Shown: positions 22,791 through 37,906 of the stretch, one piece after another
How the letters are laid out: each line of letters begins with the position of its first letter
Numbering within the stretch: the stretch's first letter is position 1
DNA from: Telopea speciosissima
Taxonomy: Eukaryota > Streptophyta > Magnoliopsida > Proteales > Proteaceae
Length of the DNA: 64,000 nucleotides
Direction of reading: 5' to 3'
NCBI RefSeq assembly: GCF_018873765.1
Contig: NC_057925.1
Coordinates: 1,504,927 to 1,568,926 of the forward strand
Made by a program: the position numbers and the translations under genes
Notes under the pieces: generated by a model
Told to the model about the DNA's origin: nothing
Seen by the model: only the letters and a program-made list of their open reading frames with translations
Databases searched by the model: none

Positions 22791-25692
22791 AATAGAAGAA
22801 ATTCTTCTCTTAATATGCAATTTATACATGTTTGTTTTTTCTTTTTTGATGGTGACAGAAACAAATTTTTATTATAGTTTTACCATACAACATTTGTTGA
22901 TATAGAATTACTCTAAAATCAAAGAAACACAAAAAACTGTTTCTTACTCAGAAACGTTATTTTTGAACATAAACGTTGCCATATATAGAACCTAATAGGC
23001 CAAAACAAAACCAAACCTTTTTAATCCAAAGTTTGCATGTTTTCTGTTTGATCCAATTCTTGCTTTTAACAGGGTGGCTTACTAGACTTGTATTCAGATC
23101 GTTATTTGTGCTGTTATCGGTTCGATATCAGGTTTTTCATATGGGGAAAAGAACTCTGCTAAGCTGCGTAGTACACACTAGCACCTCCTTGTGTCTATCT
23201 CTCTTCCCTCTTATGAAATAACATATCTGCCCTATTATTGTGGGAGGAGAGAGAGATACCGGGAGACATTAGCGTATGCTACACAGCTAGACATGGAACT
23301 CAATCCCTTTTCATATATATATACACAAAATTGCCAAAAATAATATTGGCCTTTTTATGGAATTTTTTAAGTTATTATTTTTTGGTTCTTGGTTTTGATC
23401 AATCCATCGATTTCTATCATTTTATGAAAATCAAACTGAAGCCAAATTAGGGTTTTGGTTCGGGGCTAAACCGGTCGCTTGATGGAAAATTATTCTCTCC
23501 AATTCCCTAAAGCTCAGTAGTGCGGTAGTGCTAGGTGGAGATGCTGACATTTGGCAGCTCGGACATCCAATGGTCGAGCTCATTGACTGTGTTGAACTCG
23601 GACCATTGAATGTCTGAGCTGCCACGTATCGGCATCTCCACCTCGCATTGTCGCACTGCCAAGCTTAGAAAATTGGAGAGGATAATAATCCGTCGGTTGA
23701 TACCCTTGCAAGTTGCATCCTAGCTTTACCTGTTCATCCTGCAGGTGTCACCATCTTGGTTCACTTTTAAAGTCAGTTATGTGTGATCCCCCACGCATGC
23801 TTTGCAGGTCTGGTTGATCATGAGAACATGTTTTTGCTTATTTTAAAGAGTCGGGTATCAAAGAAGAGAAATCTGACCCTGACCCATCCCATTGTCATTA
23901 CAATTTTGTAGTCATTGAACCCGATAAGTAGGGATTAAACTTGGGCTGGGCCAATCTGTGGCCTGATCATTCCAACCCTGAACTTAACCTGAAAAACCTA
24001 GTTCACCATAGGACCAAAAATTGAAGGCCAACCCTAACCCTACCCTTGTATATTTGGAATCATGGAAATATTTACATAAGAATAATAATTTGCTAGTTCA
24101 AGTTTTCCAATTATTATTCCTCCCCTTGTTACTCTCTATTGTATAGATTATGTTGAACTGTTTGTAGACTAAGTCAAAGTTGGAATTCTTTGTCAAAACC
24201 TAATCTTTCACTAGTGTCTGTATGTATGGTTTATAATTTTATATATACATTGGGCAAGGGTTCTCTGAGCAAGATACCCTACATGGGGATCCTTCTCACG
24301 CCCACTTAAATCCTGCCTTGTGAGACCTACATTGACACTCTCCTCCTTGATTATGTCAACCCCTTTGTTGCAAAATCATTTCCTCTGCCTTGATTGGTGT
24401 GACATGGGAGATTCGTCCCACACCGGAGGCATGGGAACCTTCTCTCATACCTTCATATTTACTCAATGAATGATTTTGGACTTTTTTGTGTGGAAGGTTT
24501 TGGATGATTGGTAGATCGTTGCTTGCAAGGGTTGAACCATTACACAAAAAACCCCTGGAGACGATTCTCTTCATAAACCACATCCCATAATCCTAGATGG
24601 ATGGTTTCAATTACAAATGACCCATTGCCCTCAACGATATGAGAGTTTTTGCCCTTCCCGCTCCATACCATGTGAGAAGGATATAACCTTCACTCATTCA
24701 AAATGGTTGATTCGCACAAATTACCTTTTGGGTGATCATTAAACAGGAAATATTGAGTTCTAATGTTGAGCTTAGGAGGTCTTTTGGGTTGGACCATCCA
24801 CCATTAAATCCTAAAGAGCTACTCTCAATTATGGTTGACGCGCTAGTTTGCAATTTGAACAGTGACGTCCAAATCAGCCATCAGGTTCACAAGGACTACA
24901 GGGTAAGAATCTGATGGATAAGCTGAGTGTGACCAATCAAAACATACCCTCTAAATGACTAATAAATGACTTGACTATGGTATACTTGCAAGCTGCAGTC
25001 TTGAGGGATGTAACCTACCATTCCACATCCTCCCCAATGTTGAATAAAAAAGGATCAACGGTTTCCTAAACAGCACACTCAGGAAGGCATTATATTACAG
25101 AAAAGATCACACCATTTTAACCATAAGAAACGGGAACTCATCATGTAATCTCTACTTTCAAACTGAAAGTAATAGGCATGAACACTGTACCATGCTTAAT
25201 TTCTGCAGTTACATGCACCTTTAATATTGCCATGGGCCAAGCATGGTTTTAGTGCACAGTATCAAGTATAAGATCGGTATCAGCCATACCCATGATTCTC
25301 CTTTATTGGTATCCTTGTATCAGTCACTTACAAAACTGGTATATATAGATATACACGATTCAATACCAATACCTCAAACCATGGGGCAACGTCTCCATGA
25401 GAAACACCCCCTCATCGGCCTTGGAGTGAGATCACAATATCCTATCATTACAAAAGGAAAGTTGCAGAAAGAATAATTCTCACTAACCCAGCAATCATTC
25501 ATCTTCATGCTCACTTGTATGCACTTGTAGCAAAGAAAATCGAATTGATTTGTTCTTAAAAAAATCCGCAAACATTCAAAAGAGCCAAAATTCATAATTT
25601 GCAACAAAACTTACTACCACAGAACTGGGAGCAATCCATGTATAATAGTGTCACTAAAAAAGGATGCAGAAAAAAAAAAAAGAAAATGCCTC
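22791..25692. other. Intergenic region upstream of the LINE remnant and 3' of RPS5
   Basis: At about 23140-23320 there is a foldback-like segment (GGGAAAAGAACTCTGCTAAG ... CTAGACATGGAACTCAATCC) and at 23484-23690 a clear foldback MITE (separate entry). A fragment AAGGGTTCTCTGAGCAAG at about 24250 matches the CT-cored MITE ends. I see no gene. Confidence 0.5.
23484..23690. repeat. Foldback MITE (CTCTCCAATT family)
   Basis: The left arm from GAAAATTATTCTCTCCAATT pairs with the right arm ending AATTGGAGAGGATAATAATC. The arms are about 95 bp and include GGTGGAGATGCTGACA / TCGGCATCTCCACC and CGGACATCCAATGGTCGAG / ACTCGGACCATTGAATGTC. Half elements of this family lie in hexosaminidase introns A, B and C. 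Confidence 0.8.
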
Positions 25693-28669
<2,977 letters not shown>

Positions 28670-28734
28670 GACCTTCGAATGCAAAGCAGAACTTCTGAGT
28701 CCTCCAGAACCCTAAAACGCCTACTTCGCAGAAG

Positions 28735-28785
28735 AAATAAACAAGAATGGTTCTCAACCTCATATATAACCAAAACCCTAGGTTA
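28735..28785 (-). promoter_or_regulatory. RPS5 promoter: telo-box and TATA
   Basis: In gene orientation, a telo-box (AAACCCTA on the plus strand, 28773-28780) lies just upstream of a TATA-like ATATATA (28762-28768), about 95 bp before the ATG. A second AACCCTAAAA is in the leader at about 28711-28720. Telo-boxes near the start site are typical of plant ribosomal protein genes. In the duplicated copy the telo-box reads AAACCCTG. Confidence 0.6.
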
Positions 28786-29103
28786 CAAAAGTGTTATTTA
28801 GTTACCTAAAATACCCCTAAAGTCTAAGAGATGATTCGATTGAAAGAAATCAAAAAGTAATTTCACATGTTAATAAACACTTTTTATACCAAGTAGGAAA
28901 AGCAGGGGTGAAAACGGAATTTCGTCCTCAATAAAACCCTTACAAGTCGTTCACTTTCTCACTCACTCGCACTGTCGCACACGTGTTACAAGTAGCAGGG
29001 TTTTAGAAATCGGAATCGACTACGGATCGGTCTCTCTCGATATTGATCCGGATCACGCATTACCGATCTGGAATAGATAGATTTACCCTGGTTATAATTT
29101 AAA

Positions 29104-30249
29104 GGGAAATTTTCACGTGCCTCCCCAAACTATCATATAATTATAAAAACACTTATCAATTTTGGAAAATTTTGCTTGTCCCACTCCTCTTTTAAAAAAT
29201 TAATATATACCTCCATTCCATCATTAGTGTAGGACTAACAACGTTAAAATCAATAAATAAAATGACAAAAATGCCTTTGCAATAAAAAACCTGCAAATCA
29301 ACTATCTCTCTCAATCAAATACGAAGCTCTGTCCACCCCACACCCGTAACCAAGAATGGGTCTTCCTCCACCCTATCCCAAATCATAAATGGATCTTCCA
29401 CCCCCTTACCTGAATTCAAATAATGAATCTTCCACTCCCATACCCGAAATCAATAATAACCTCTCTCCACTCCAACCTTCTACTCAGAATCTAATTCAAT
29501 CCCTTCCCGTTCTGCCTGTGGTTTAATGTTTTCTTCCATTTCATCCGTTGTGAACTTCTAAGTTGACGAAAGATCCTCTCTTGTTTTCTCCGGCAACACG
29601 AGGAGGAGAAGGCAACGGAGTGCAGGAAGAAGGTTAAGCACATGACGTCATAAACGGTGTACTCTTTGTCTGCATACTCTCCACATCAACTGCGACTAAG
29701 ACCGTTTCCATTGGTGGCTCATCTCGGGTAATCTCAAAACATTCCCCAAGAGAAACCCTCTTCTTCGGGTTCCTCTCCGCTAAAGAAGATTTCTCGAACT
29801 CCAAATCCTCTCTATCCTCTTCCTTGATGGTGAACCAAAGCCTTGATTGCCTGTATAGAACATGCCATTTCAACGGGTTATCGATTTCCGGTGACACATC
29901 CTGCTAGTCCGTGGTGGAAGCCATCAGAGTTGCGACGGGCTCGATGCGTGATTGTTTTTTCCAATAGAAAAGGTATATTAATTAATCCACTGAAGTGGAT
30001 TTTGGTGGGTTTAATGGTAAGATCCATTTGATTTTTTTTTTCTTTTTTCAAATCCTAAACGATTTGAAGAAGATGAGAGCAATTTGGTCAATTTTCCTTT
30101 TAATTGTAACACTGTTAGTCCTACACTAACAGAATGGGGGCATGTATTAACTTTTTAGAAAAAAGTAAGAGGCACGCAAAATTTCCCAAAACTGACAAGT
30201 GTTTTTGTGATTATGTGATACCCTAGGGGAGGTACGTGAAAATTTCTCT
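29104..30249. mobile_element. Mutator-like element with long TIRs, Pack-MULE-like (copy 1)
   Basis: The left end GGGAAATTTTCACGTGCCTC and the right end GGTACGTGAAAATTTCTC are parts of inverted repeats that stay alignable for about 180 bp (both contain GTGTAGGACTAACA or its complement TGTTAGTCCTACAC). Long TIRs without transposase are typical of non-autonomous MULEs. The interior has a minus-strand coding-like frame, 29897-29634, with LYRQSRLWFTIKEEDREDLE and FEITRDEPPMETV, which looks like captured host coding sequence. I see no clean 9-bp target duplication in the AT-rich flanks. Confidence 0.7.
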
Positions 30250-31860
30250 TATTAAAAAAAAAAGGTTTTTTTTTGTCCATTTTACCCTTGATCCGTACCG
30301 ATCCATCAATATGGGATCGTTCTAGGATCAAGATCAGATCGAGATCATATATACCGATATGGATCAGGCAATTCAGCTGATATCGATTCCTAAAACCATG
30401 ATTGTGAACTGCTAGGAAAAAAATGTTAGAAAAGGAAAAATTATTATCCCCATAACCTGGGATTCCAACTCGAATGTTCAACTGTTGGATTTAGTCCAAA
30501 ACAATTGGAACGACGTAGAAAAATAGAATCATACCCTTGTTTGTTTGGTTTCTATTTGGATTTATACATGAAATAGGTAGAATATTGAATCGGACTGCAT
30601 CGAACAAAATCGAAAACCCCCCAAAAAAAACCGAATAACATTACAAAAAACACATGTTATCCCAATTTGTAAGTTTATATGACAAATTGAAAATGAATAG
30701 ACAACAACCCAATAATGGACCGATAAGAGCATGTTAAGTCAACCCGATAAAAGATTGAATCGAATTGGACTGAAATCGAATTTTGTCTTAATGACTTGGT
30801 TTCGGTTTGGCCTAATACTAGACCGAAACCAGTTTAGCTTTATCAAACTAATCGATTGACACTCGGATAATATTGTAATTGGCTGAAATCGATCCCAAAA
30901 TTCAAGAATCAGCCGTTTCAAAACAGGCGGTTAGGAAAGACCATGATTGGTGGTCCTTATGATCAACATGATAGGTCTCTCTCTCTCTCTCTCTCTCACA
31001 TCACATGAAATGACCCCTCTACCCCTTATTTATGAAACCCTTCCATCACTCCACATTGGTGCGCTCTCCTCTGCTACTTGCTTAGAGAACCGTTCCCTTA
31101 TATCGTTCATCATGTAAACAAGGTGATTTAGCATTTTGACTATTAGATACATTTGATGTTGAATTAATAGATCACATGTTAAATTTGGTGGTCTGGACAA
31201 AAATATATCATCAATACGTGACTTTGCAAAATGTATCTTAATCAAATTTACTATGAGTTGGGACTAGGTTGACAATTTAACAAGTGAGCTTAGTTAGACT
31301 GAGTTTAAAATAATAATAAAATATAAAAAACGTATCAGCTTACTTAAGAGATTTATTTTTATTTTATTTAAGCAAAAATTTTCCTAGTCAAGAGACCAAG
31401 GGGAAGGTAAGGGGGTCCTCCTCTGGACACCAAATTGTACTATGTAAAAGGATCAAATAGTAAATATAACCATTAGATACCTAAGAGATGTTTTGGATAG
31501 ACCACATGTCAAATTTAACTCATAAATTTAATCATTCCGCCCCTATATAATGCCATACCCTCTCATTTATGTACATGCATGCCTTAGTAATCCCCTGCAC
31601 TCCTGTCAAATTCGTAGATTTTTCAAAAATCAATTTTGCCAAATGACCAACTTCATTTGGACTGAAACCTAACATATGAGTAAAGGACCATAAGATTATC
31701 TATCAACAAAATATTAATTTGTGGATTTGTGGAAGATGCCAATACACACGAGTGGCACGCAGATCCCCCTCCCTTAAAGATCTAGTGGACAAATAAGCCT
31801 AATTTGTGGATTGGTTGTAGTGTGCAAATTCTTTTTTGTACAGTTTTTCGAATACATATT
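30250..31860. other. Repeat-rich spacer between MULE and solo LTR (copy 1)
   Basis: No gene is seen. It contains a (CT)n tract at about 30977-30998 followed by CACATGAAATGACCCCTCTA and ATTGGTGCGCTCTCCTCTGC, a copy of the CT-cored MITE. The same sequence is at 46858-46990 in copy 2. Confidence 0.55.
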
Positions 31861-32416
31861 TGTTGCATCAAGAAACTGTCAAGGTGAATCCTCTGGCGAG
31901 GTAGCCTGCACAGAGGAACAAAGTACGCACAAGAGAGCCGATTTATTTCGGCGGGGGACTCTTCGATGCTTAAGTCAAGTTTCTTTAGCAACAAATAAGA
32001 TAATAATAGTCAAGATGATTTTATTAGGTTTATACTTGAGAAAATATAGCGTAGATTGTAGGTGTAGACGATGTGGAGAGCCCCGTTAATTGAGTCTTCT
32101 ATCCATGGTAAGAGAGTCAATAGTGGAGTCCTTTTGGGAGAGTGATCCCTAGTTAGTAGGAATCGTTCGCCTGACCCCCATGATTGGGAGGTAGTTTCCT
32201 CATAGGAACTAGTGTGATGCTAACTGATAGCGGCATATTAGGAATGGGATTAGTCAATCCCACATGGTGGATAATCCCCTTATGTAACTGAATCCTTGAT
32301 TCCGGGTCGATTGGGGTAGACATGAGTGTGGCCTGATGGGCTTTTAGCCATCTGACCATCCCTGACAATGGTGACGTGGTGTGACATCATTGGGTAACTA
32401 TATTTAGGTAATATCA
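31861..32416 (-). mobile_element. Solo LTR of a Ty3/gypsy-like retrotransposon (copy 1, 556 bp)
   Basis: Read on the minus strand it starts TGATATTACC and ends TTGATGCAACA, with the internal block CTTAAGCATCGAAGAGTCCC and GTGCAGGCTACCTCG near its 3' end, as in plant gypsy LTRs. Flanks are ATATT (31856-31860) and ACATT (32417-32421), a 5-bp target duplication with one change. No internal pol region or second LTR is present. Confidence 0.75.
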
Positions 32417-32703
32417 ACATTAAATCACAAAATCCACCTTCATTGAAAGAAAGAACAAAAAAAAAAAAAAGACGTGTTATACGAAAGATGCCCAAAAAAA
32501 TAGAATAATAAAATTATTTGACAGAAATGCCAATAAGAAAATCCTTCTTTTTTTCTTTGCCTTCTTGAAAAAGAAGATTTGAAGAAGAAAAAAACATACA
32601 AGATATAATTTTGTATTTCGAGCTCTCTTTGTTTTTATTTTATCCAACTCATTGTTCTTCTCATAATTTAAAAAAAAAAAAAAAAAAAAAGTGTAATCCA
32701 AAA

Positions 32704-35700
32704 TCACTGAACAAGATTACACATGCCCGGATGAGTAATACACCACAAGGGCTGCAATGGTTCAGCCCCAATTCCTCTATAAACCATCCGATAACGCCAT
32801 TCATTCAATCTATTAATTGCTTCTGCATATCTCTTCTTCCCTGTCTCATCTCTATTCCCAGACCACATTGTTTCAGCCATAGCCGAAGTTCTAGGCCATA
32901 TCTTTCCATCTAACACAGTAGAATCAGCTTGTTCTGACCAAAGGGCAACCTCTCCTCCTAAAACCAACTTCCCTTGTGTCTCATTCAATCCATAAGTTAT
33001 ATCATAATCATATACCCTTTGCCATGTCTTAAATGGATCACACCATGACCCACCATTTCCACCAGCATAGTTAAAAGGTTGTCCTGGTAAGTCTCCAACT
33101 TGAAGATCATATCTACTATCATCCCCCAACCACCCACCATGGCCACAATCCAAGTAGTAGAAATCCGCCGACGACACGATGACTCGGTATCCAGCGGAGA
33201 CAAGACGGAGGGTATTGTTTGGACCATTGTTCCATGTTTGCATAATTACTTTCTCAGGAGGAAGAATTGAGGAACTTACATTCATAGTAGCATCAAATAA
33301 GACATCTTCCCAATAAACCACAGTTCGATTTAGAGAAGTAATGTAAGGAAGGGTTGTGTTTATAAAGTTTTGCAGAAGTTGGTTAAGGTTTCCACCTTGG
33401 GATAAGTAGTTTTGGATGGTTGGATCAGCTTTCCAACACCCAGGGACGATTTCATCTGCTCCTCCATGATAGAAACGTTCTGGAAATAAAGCTACAACAT
33501 CATGGATAACATTCTTAAGGACTTGATAGGTCTTGGGGTTTAAGGGGTTAAGTTGGCCAGTTCCTGGTTCAGATGCGAGACGATCGGCATATGCAGTGCC
33601 CGATGGTCCTGTCCAAAACATGTTTGCACAAGTTACAATCTCTGGATAAGCTTTAGCCCATGATCCAGTGTGCCCTACAATCCATATAAATCAATGAGAG
33701 GGCAGCAAGAGATGAATCCGTTAAATAAGGGGGGGGGACACATTTTGTCTGAAGAAGAGAGTGCCAGTGTGAAATCCCACATCTAGTCGAATTCGTGGGG
33801 ATCTTTTCCCCATTTTTTTAAACATAGGGAGTGCAATAAAAAGAGAATCTGCTTACTTTAAGAGCTAACTAATGATCAATTAGATCAACTAAGCATAAGA
33901 TTGCTAAGTAAAATTTTCTTGTCCATCCATCTCGAGTCTTGTTAGTATAAGAGCATTGCTGAATTAAAGAAGGGGAGAGGGTTTTTTGAGCAAACAATAT
34001 AGAAGAGTGCACCAATGAGTACCAACGAAACGGTTTTGCACATAAAGGCAACGAAACCATTTCATTTGAGGATAGGAGAGAGAGAGAAAGAGATGATTCT
34101 AGTGTACCCTCCACGGTTGGCTCAAAGAATGTTTTCCCTTGAAGAAAGAGAAAGCGATCTCTAAGCATGCAGCATAAACGAGTGTACGAATGAAACATTT
34201 CGTACATACGGAGCAAAGAGGTCATTTCATATGAGGATGAGAGAGAGAGAGAGAGAGATTCACTCTTACAAACTTTTGTTGCATGACAAGTTACTGGATT
34301 CGAATTCCTCTACGGCCTGTGGTTGAGTGACCATCGTGCTACGCCCAAACCACAGGCCGCCATGTGAATTTCATTCCAATCCAATGGTTGATAGACGAGC
34401 TCAATTCAAAATTACCACTCAAATTCAAAAAATACCAGACAACCATCTACCAACCATTGGATTGGAATGAAATCCACGTGAAAGCCTGTGGGTTGGACGC
34501 AACATGATGGCTACTAAACCACGGGCCGCAGGGGATCCAAATTCCAAATTATTTGCCTCATTCCATATTTGGTGGCTTATAGATCATAGATGAGGAACCC
34601 TTTGGATTGGTCACATTCCATATTTGGTGGTTTATATCAACCATGTGGACCACTAGGGATTTCCCAGTTTTTTTTCTTAGAGAAGATTGAAGTTTAAACC
34701 AATTCAAAAATATTTACTCTGACATTCCATGAAAAAGAAATATTATTTTAGGAGACAAATTCCCCATGGCACCAACATGCAATTTCCCACCAATAGATGT
34801 CATGGGTGACAAATAGTCCAATAAGTGATATTTAATGTACAAGAATTGTGAAATGTAAGAGGACATATAAAGGAATGTGCATGCTAATGTCATGGGTATT
34901 TTTTTTCCCATTATTGTAACATATATAATGTAAAATTGGGTTGAAAATCAACTACTGATATTTTGTAATTGAATTGTTGTAATCACTCATTGATTTTCAA
35001 TCCAATTTTACATTGTATATGTTACAATAATCGAAAAAAAAAAAAACAACATTAGCATTCAGATTCTTTTGAGAGGACTTTGCACCCCAAAAAAAAAGAA
35101 AGTCAACTAAAATTATCGGATGATTGAAAAAGCAAAGCAACAAGAACTAAACTATTTCACAATGAGATCCTTGCCTTGAAATAAAAGATGATCCTTTTTT
35201 TTTTTTTTTTTGTAGATATTGTTGTCTTGATAATACACAAAAGAAAGTCAAATGGAGTTTCATATTGCCAAATATGAAGATTGAAAATTGGTTGACAAAT
35301 CAACTTGTTGCATGTTTAAAAGGATTTTCGTATTAACATCCCTTAAGGTGACAAATAATTTGCTACATTATTTTTGGAGGTAGTTTTCGTTCACTCATGA
35401 CGAATCTTCCTTCGCCAATGAATCTAGGTGTCTTGGGATGGGCATCGAGAACGCTTGGGAGGATATTATCAACTTCGTGCAATAGAGGGGTATAGTAAAT
35501 ATGACCCTAGATGGGTGTGCATTTCCTTCACCAATGGTTAAGGAAAACTTTCTCCTGGCATTTTAATCCAACACACTTTTTTTTCTCCTTTCAATGAGGG
35601 TAAACTTTATCATTTTACATGTATACTTGAAAAATGTTCAAGACAATGATAATTTTTGAAGGAGAAAAGCTTTCCTACAGCCTTGCTGTAGAGTTCAGCC

Positions 35701-37832
35701 ACCATCTAGGGTCTTAAAACATCTGTCTTATTGGACGAAGATGATAATATCGTCCCCATGTTGCGTGATATCCTCTCTTGCTCATCTGAAAGCCACGGTG
35801 AGGGATTCCCCTTGACCATGGCTAAAGGAAAACTTAGTCTATTTTTGAAAACCTTTTTTACTCCTAGTCCTAACAATAGTCACAGAGAGAACTCTTACAA
35901 GTAATAGAAAGGATAATCAAAAGAAATTGCCAATTTCTAAATACAGCTATAAAGATGCCATTCACACATACAAGGGTAAAAGTGAGATTTCATCCACCAT
36001 GAAATCTCTTGACTCATGGGTTCTGGTGTTTGGATTGAACTCCTAGAATAGTGTAAGGGCATGTCAGACATTTGTCATCTAAGGAAGAGCATTTATGAAA
36101 TCCAAGCATTGCTTTTCTCTTCACAAGGGATTTTTTTCGCCTTTTTTTGTTATGGGAAGGCTTTCCTCCACCCACAAATCTAAAGTCATCATAGTCCTCT
36201 CTATGTTAAAGGCCAAAAATGCCTTTCATTATTCTCGACAATTGACACCCATCCAAGCACAATAATGGCCATCGGTGAAGGAAGGACAATGGCAAGGAAA
36301 ATTCAATTATATCTCTCACTCTCTCTTTCTCACATGAAATGATCTTACTACCCTCCTATGCATGATACCATTTTATTGTATCATATTGGTGCGCTTCTTT
36401 ATACCATTTGCCCATTAACACTCATCCTTTTTGTAAGGAAAGGATTCTCTAGAGTCTAAACAATCGAAATAAAAGAGCACACTAAGATAATATCCTACAT
36501 CGCTACATATGAGGGTAGTAACATCATTTCATATGAACAGGAGAGCGAGAGATAGATAGACAGAGAGATGGTGGTGTAACTATTCAAAGAGGAAAGTAAA
36601 ATCCTCTCCAATTCCCCATGGTGCCGTTCGGGTTGGAGAGACCGACACTTGCCAGATGCGACATCCAACGGTCCAAGTTGAATCCATCATTAATTATCGT
36701 ATTATCGGATTCACTTATTCCACGACTAACGCCTTAGAAATTGGAATCTTTTAGTCAATGAATAGAGTGGATCAACTAACCCCAAGGGGTCAGCACAGTT
36801 CGCAAAAGACCAACTCCTCCAATAAGAGGTAATGCGTTCAAACCACCTTGGGACCATCCCCATCTCCTATCCCGGAAAGGATTCTGTCCAATAGCAACCT
36901 CGGACTTGGTGAGGCATGAAAAGACCCCCTCACCCCTGCCTGAGCGCCTCACTGTGTCCAGCGCTCGATCCCCCTATTAAAGCTCTCCAATTCCAAAAAA
37001 AGTGGAAGTCAATATAAGAACAAGACTAACCTGGTGCGTCGATCTCCGGCATAACCCTAACACCATTCTCCAACCCAAACTCAACGATCATCTTCACATC
37101 CTCCGGTGAATACTGCATTCTGGGACCATATGACCCTTTCCCGGCAAGCTCAGGCTCCGAAGGCAACACCAATGGAAAGGATTGTGAGTCAGTGATGTGC
37201 CAATGGAAGACGTTGAGCTTATTGTAGCTCATCGCTTGTATGGTCCTCAGTATATCCGCCACTCCATAGTAATTCCTTGCCGTATCAAGCAAAACCCCTC
37301 TATGTCCGAACAATGGCGCGTCCCAGATGTCCAAACCCATAGCTACTCGCGGTGGATTTCCCCACACCAGTTGCGAGAACGTCTCCAGTCCTCTCATGGC
37401 ACCCCAAACTGTTGCAGCCGTCAGATTTGCTGAAGAACCGACGTTCGGGATGGTGAGAGTGTAGGATTCGTCGACACCGTGTTGTAGCGGCACCGATGGA
37501 TTGGTGACGGAGAGGGTGAGGAATTGCAAAGGAAGAGTGGTGGCTGTGAGGTTGACAGATGGGCTTACGATGGGGCTGTAATGTTCGGTGAGGATAAGAA
37601 TATGGTAGCGAGCTACGGCCAGAGATAGATATGGATGGTTGTTCAGGGGCGGAGAGACGATGATTGTGAAAGTGGGAGAGAGGGTAGTCGCCTGCGGGTG
37701 GGGCCATGAAATATTCCGAGGCTTAGGCCATACGTTGATTTGAGATTGGACGGTTGAGATTTCAGTGGTAATGCATAGAGATGCGCAGAAGAAGAAGAGA
37801 GAGATTATACGGGACGCCAGAAAAGGAGACAT
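32704..37832 (-). CDS. GH20 beta-hexosaminidase, HEXO2-like, copy A (590 aa)
   Basis: Exon 1 is 37832-37031 and exon 2 is 33674-32704, joined across a 3356-bp GT-AG intron within the Gly codon of EIDAPG-HTGSW. Residues 1-30 are a hydrophobic secretion signal ([11 protein letters not shown]). The N-terminal GH20b-type domain spans about 32-165; the catalytic barrel starts at [15 protein letters not shown] (about 178) and includes [15 protein letters not shown] (208-221). The catalytic Asp-Glu pair is D341-E342 in [34 protein letters not shown] and WSGNRDE are conserved downstream. The enzyme removes terminal beta-N-acetylglucosamine from N-glycans in the secretory pathway or apoplast. The two-exon layout and sequence fit Arabidopsis HEXO2. 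Its core TATA (37884-37891) is native, but everything beyond 37901 is RPS5-derived. Confidence 0.93.
34298..34545. repeat. Foldback MITE (CCTCTACGGC family), copy A
   Basis: The left arm (CCTCTACGGCCTGTGGTTGA ... CATGTGAATTTCATTCCAAT) pairs with the right arm (ATTGGAATGAAATCCACGTG ... ACCACGGGCCGCAGGGGATC), about 95 bp each. The equivalent in copy B is 50193-50447. Confidence 0.75.
34858..35081. repeat. Long palindrome in hexosaminidase intron A
   Basis: Arms of about 100 bp: AGGACATATAAAGGAATGTG ... ATTATTGTAACATATATAAT ... AAAATTGGGTTGAAAATCAA pairs with TTGATTTTCAATCCAATTTT ... ATATGTTACAATAAT ... CATTCAGATTCTTTTGAGAG. The equivalent in copy B is 50711-50931; copy C keeps only the left arm (about 55147-55245). 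Confidence 0.75.
36779..36965 (+). mobile_element. tRNA-derived SINE-like insert in hexosaminidase intron A
   Basis: CCCAAGGGGTCAGCACAGTT resembles a tRNA-type A box and GCGTTCAAACC at 36834-36844 a B box, spaced as in plant tRNA SINEs. Copy C lacks the segment: its sequence passes from TTAGAAATTG to the splice site within about 25 bp. Copy B has a rearranged relic. I see no clear target duplication. Confidence 0.45.
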
Positions 37833-37895
37833 GGTGTTGGCCTCTTGGGTCCTAAGTGGTAAGTGGTAAGTGGTACTGTTGTTATTTATAGGTCT

Positions 37896-37906
37896 TCTTG
37901 AACCTA
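37896..37906. other. Duplication junction: hexosaminidase upstream joined to RPS5 exon 2/intron 1
   Basis: Hexosaminidase B and C read GGTCTTCCTGACAAG and RPS5 reads TATCCTGAACCTGCAC. The junction reads GGTCTTCTTGAACCTACAC. The shared TCCTGA (now TCTTGA) is a 6-bp microhomology. The RPS5 intron-1 acceptor AG survives next to it (37904-37906, CTA on the plus strand). Confidence 0.85.

Larger units (their letters stand above)
33675..37030 (-). other. Hexosaminidase A intron (3.4 kb, repeat-filled)
   Basis: It contains, from left to right, two reversed CT-cored MITE copies (33975-34260), a foldback MITE (34298-34545), a long palindrome (34858-35081), a CT-cored MITE (36310-36435), a half CTCTCCAATT foldback (about 36600-36690) and a SINE-like insert (36779-36965). 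It lacks a segment of about 215 bp found in introns B (51820-52055) and C (56253-56480). Confidence 0.7.
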
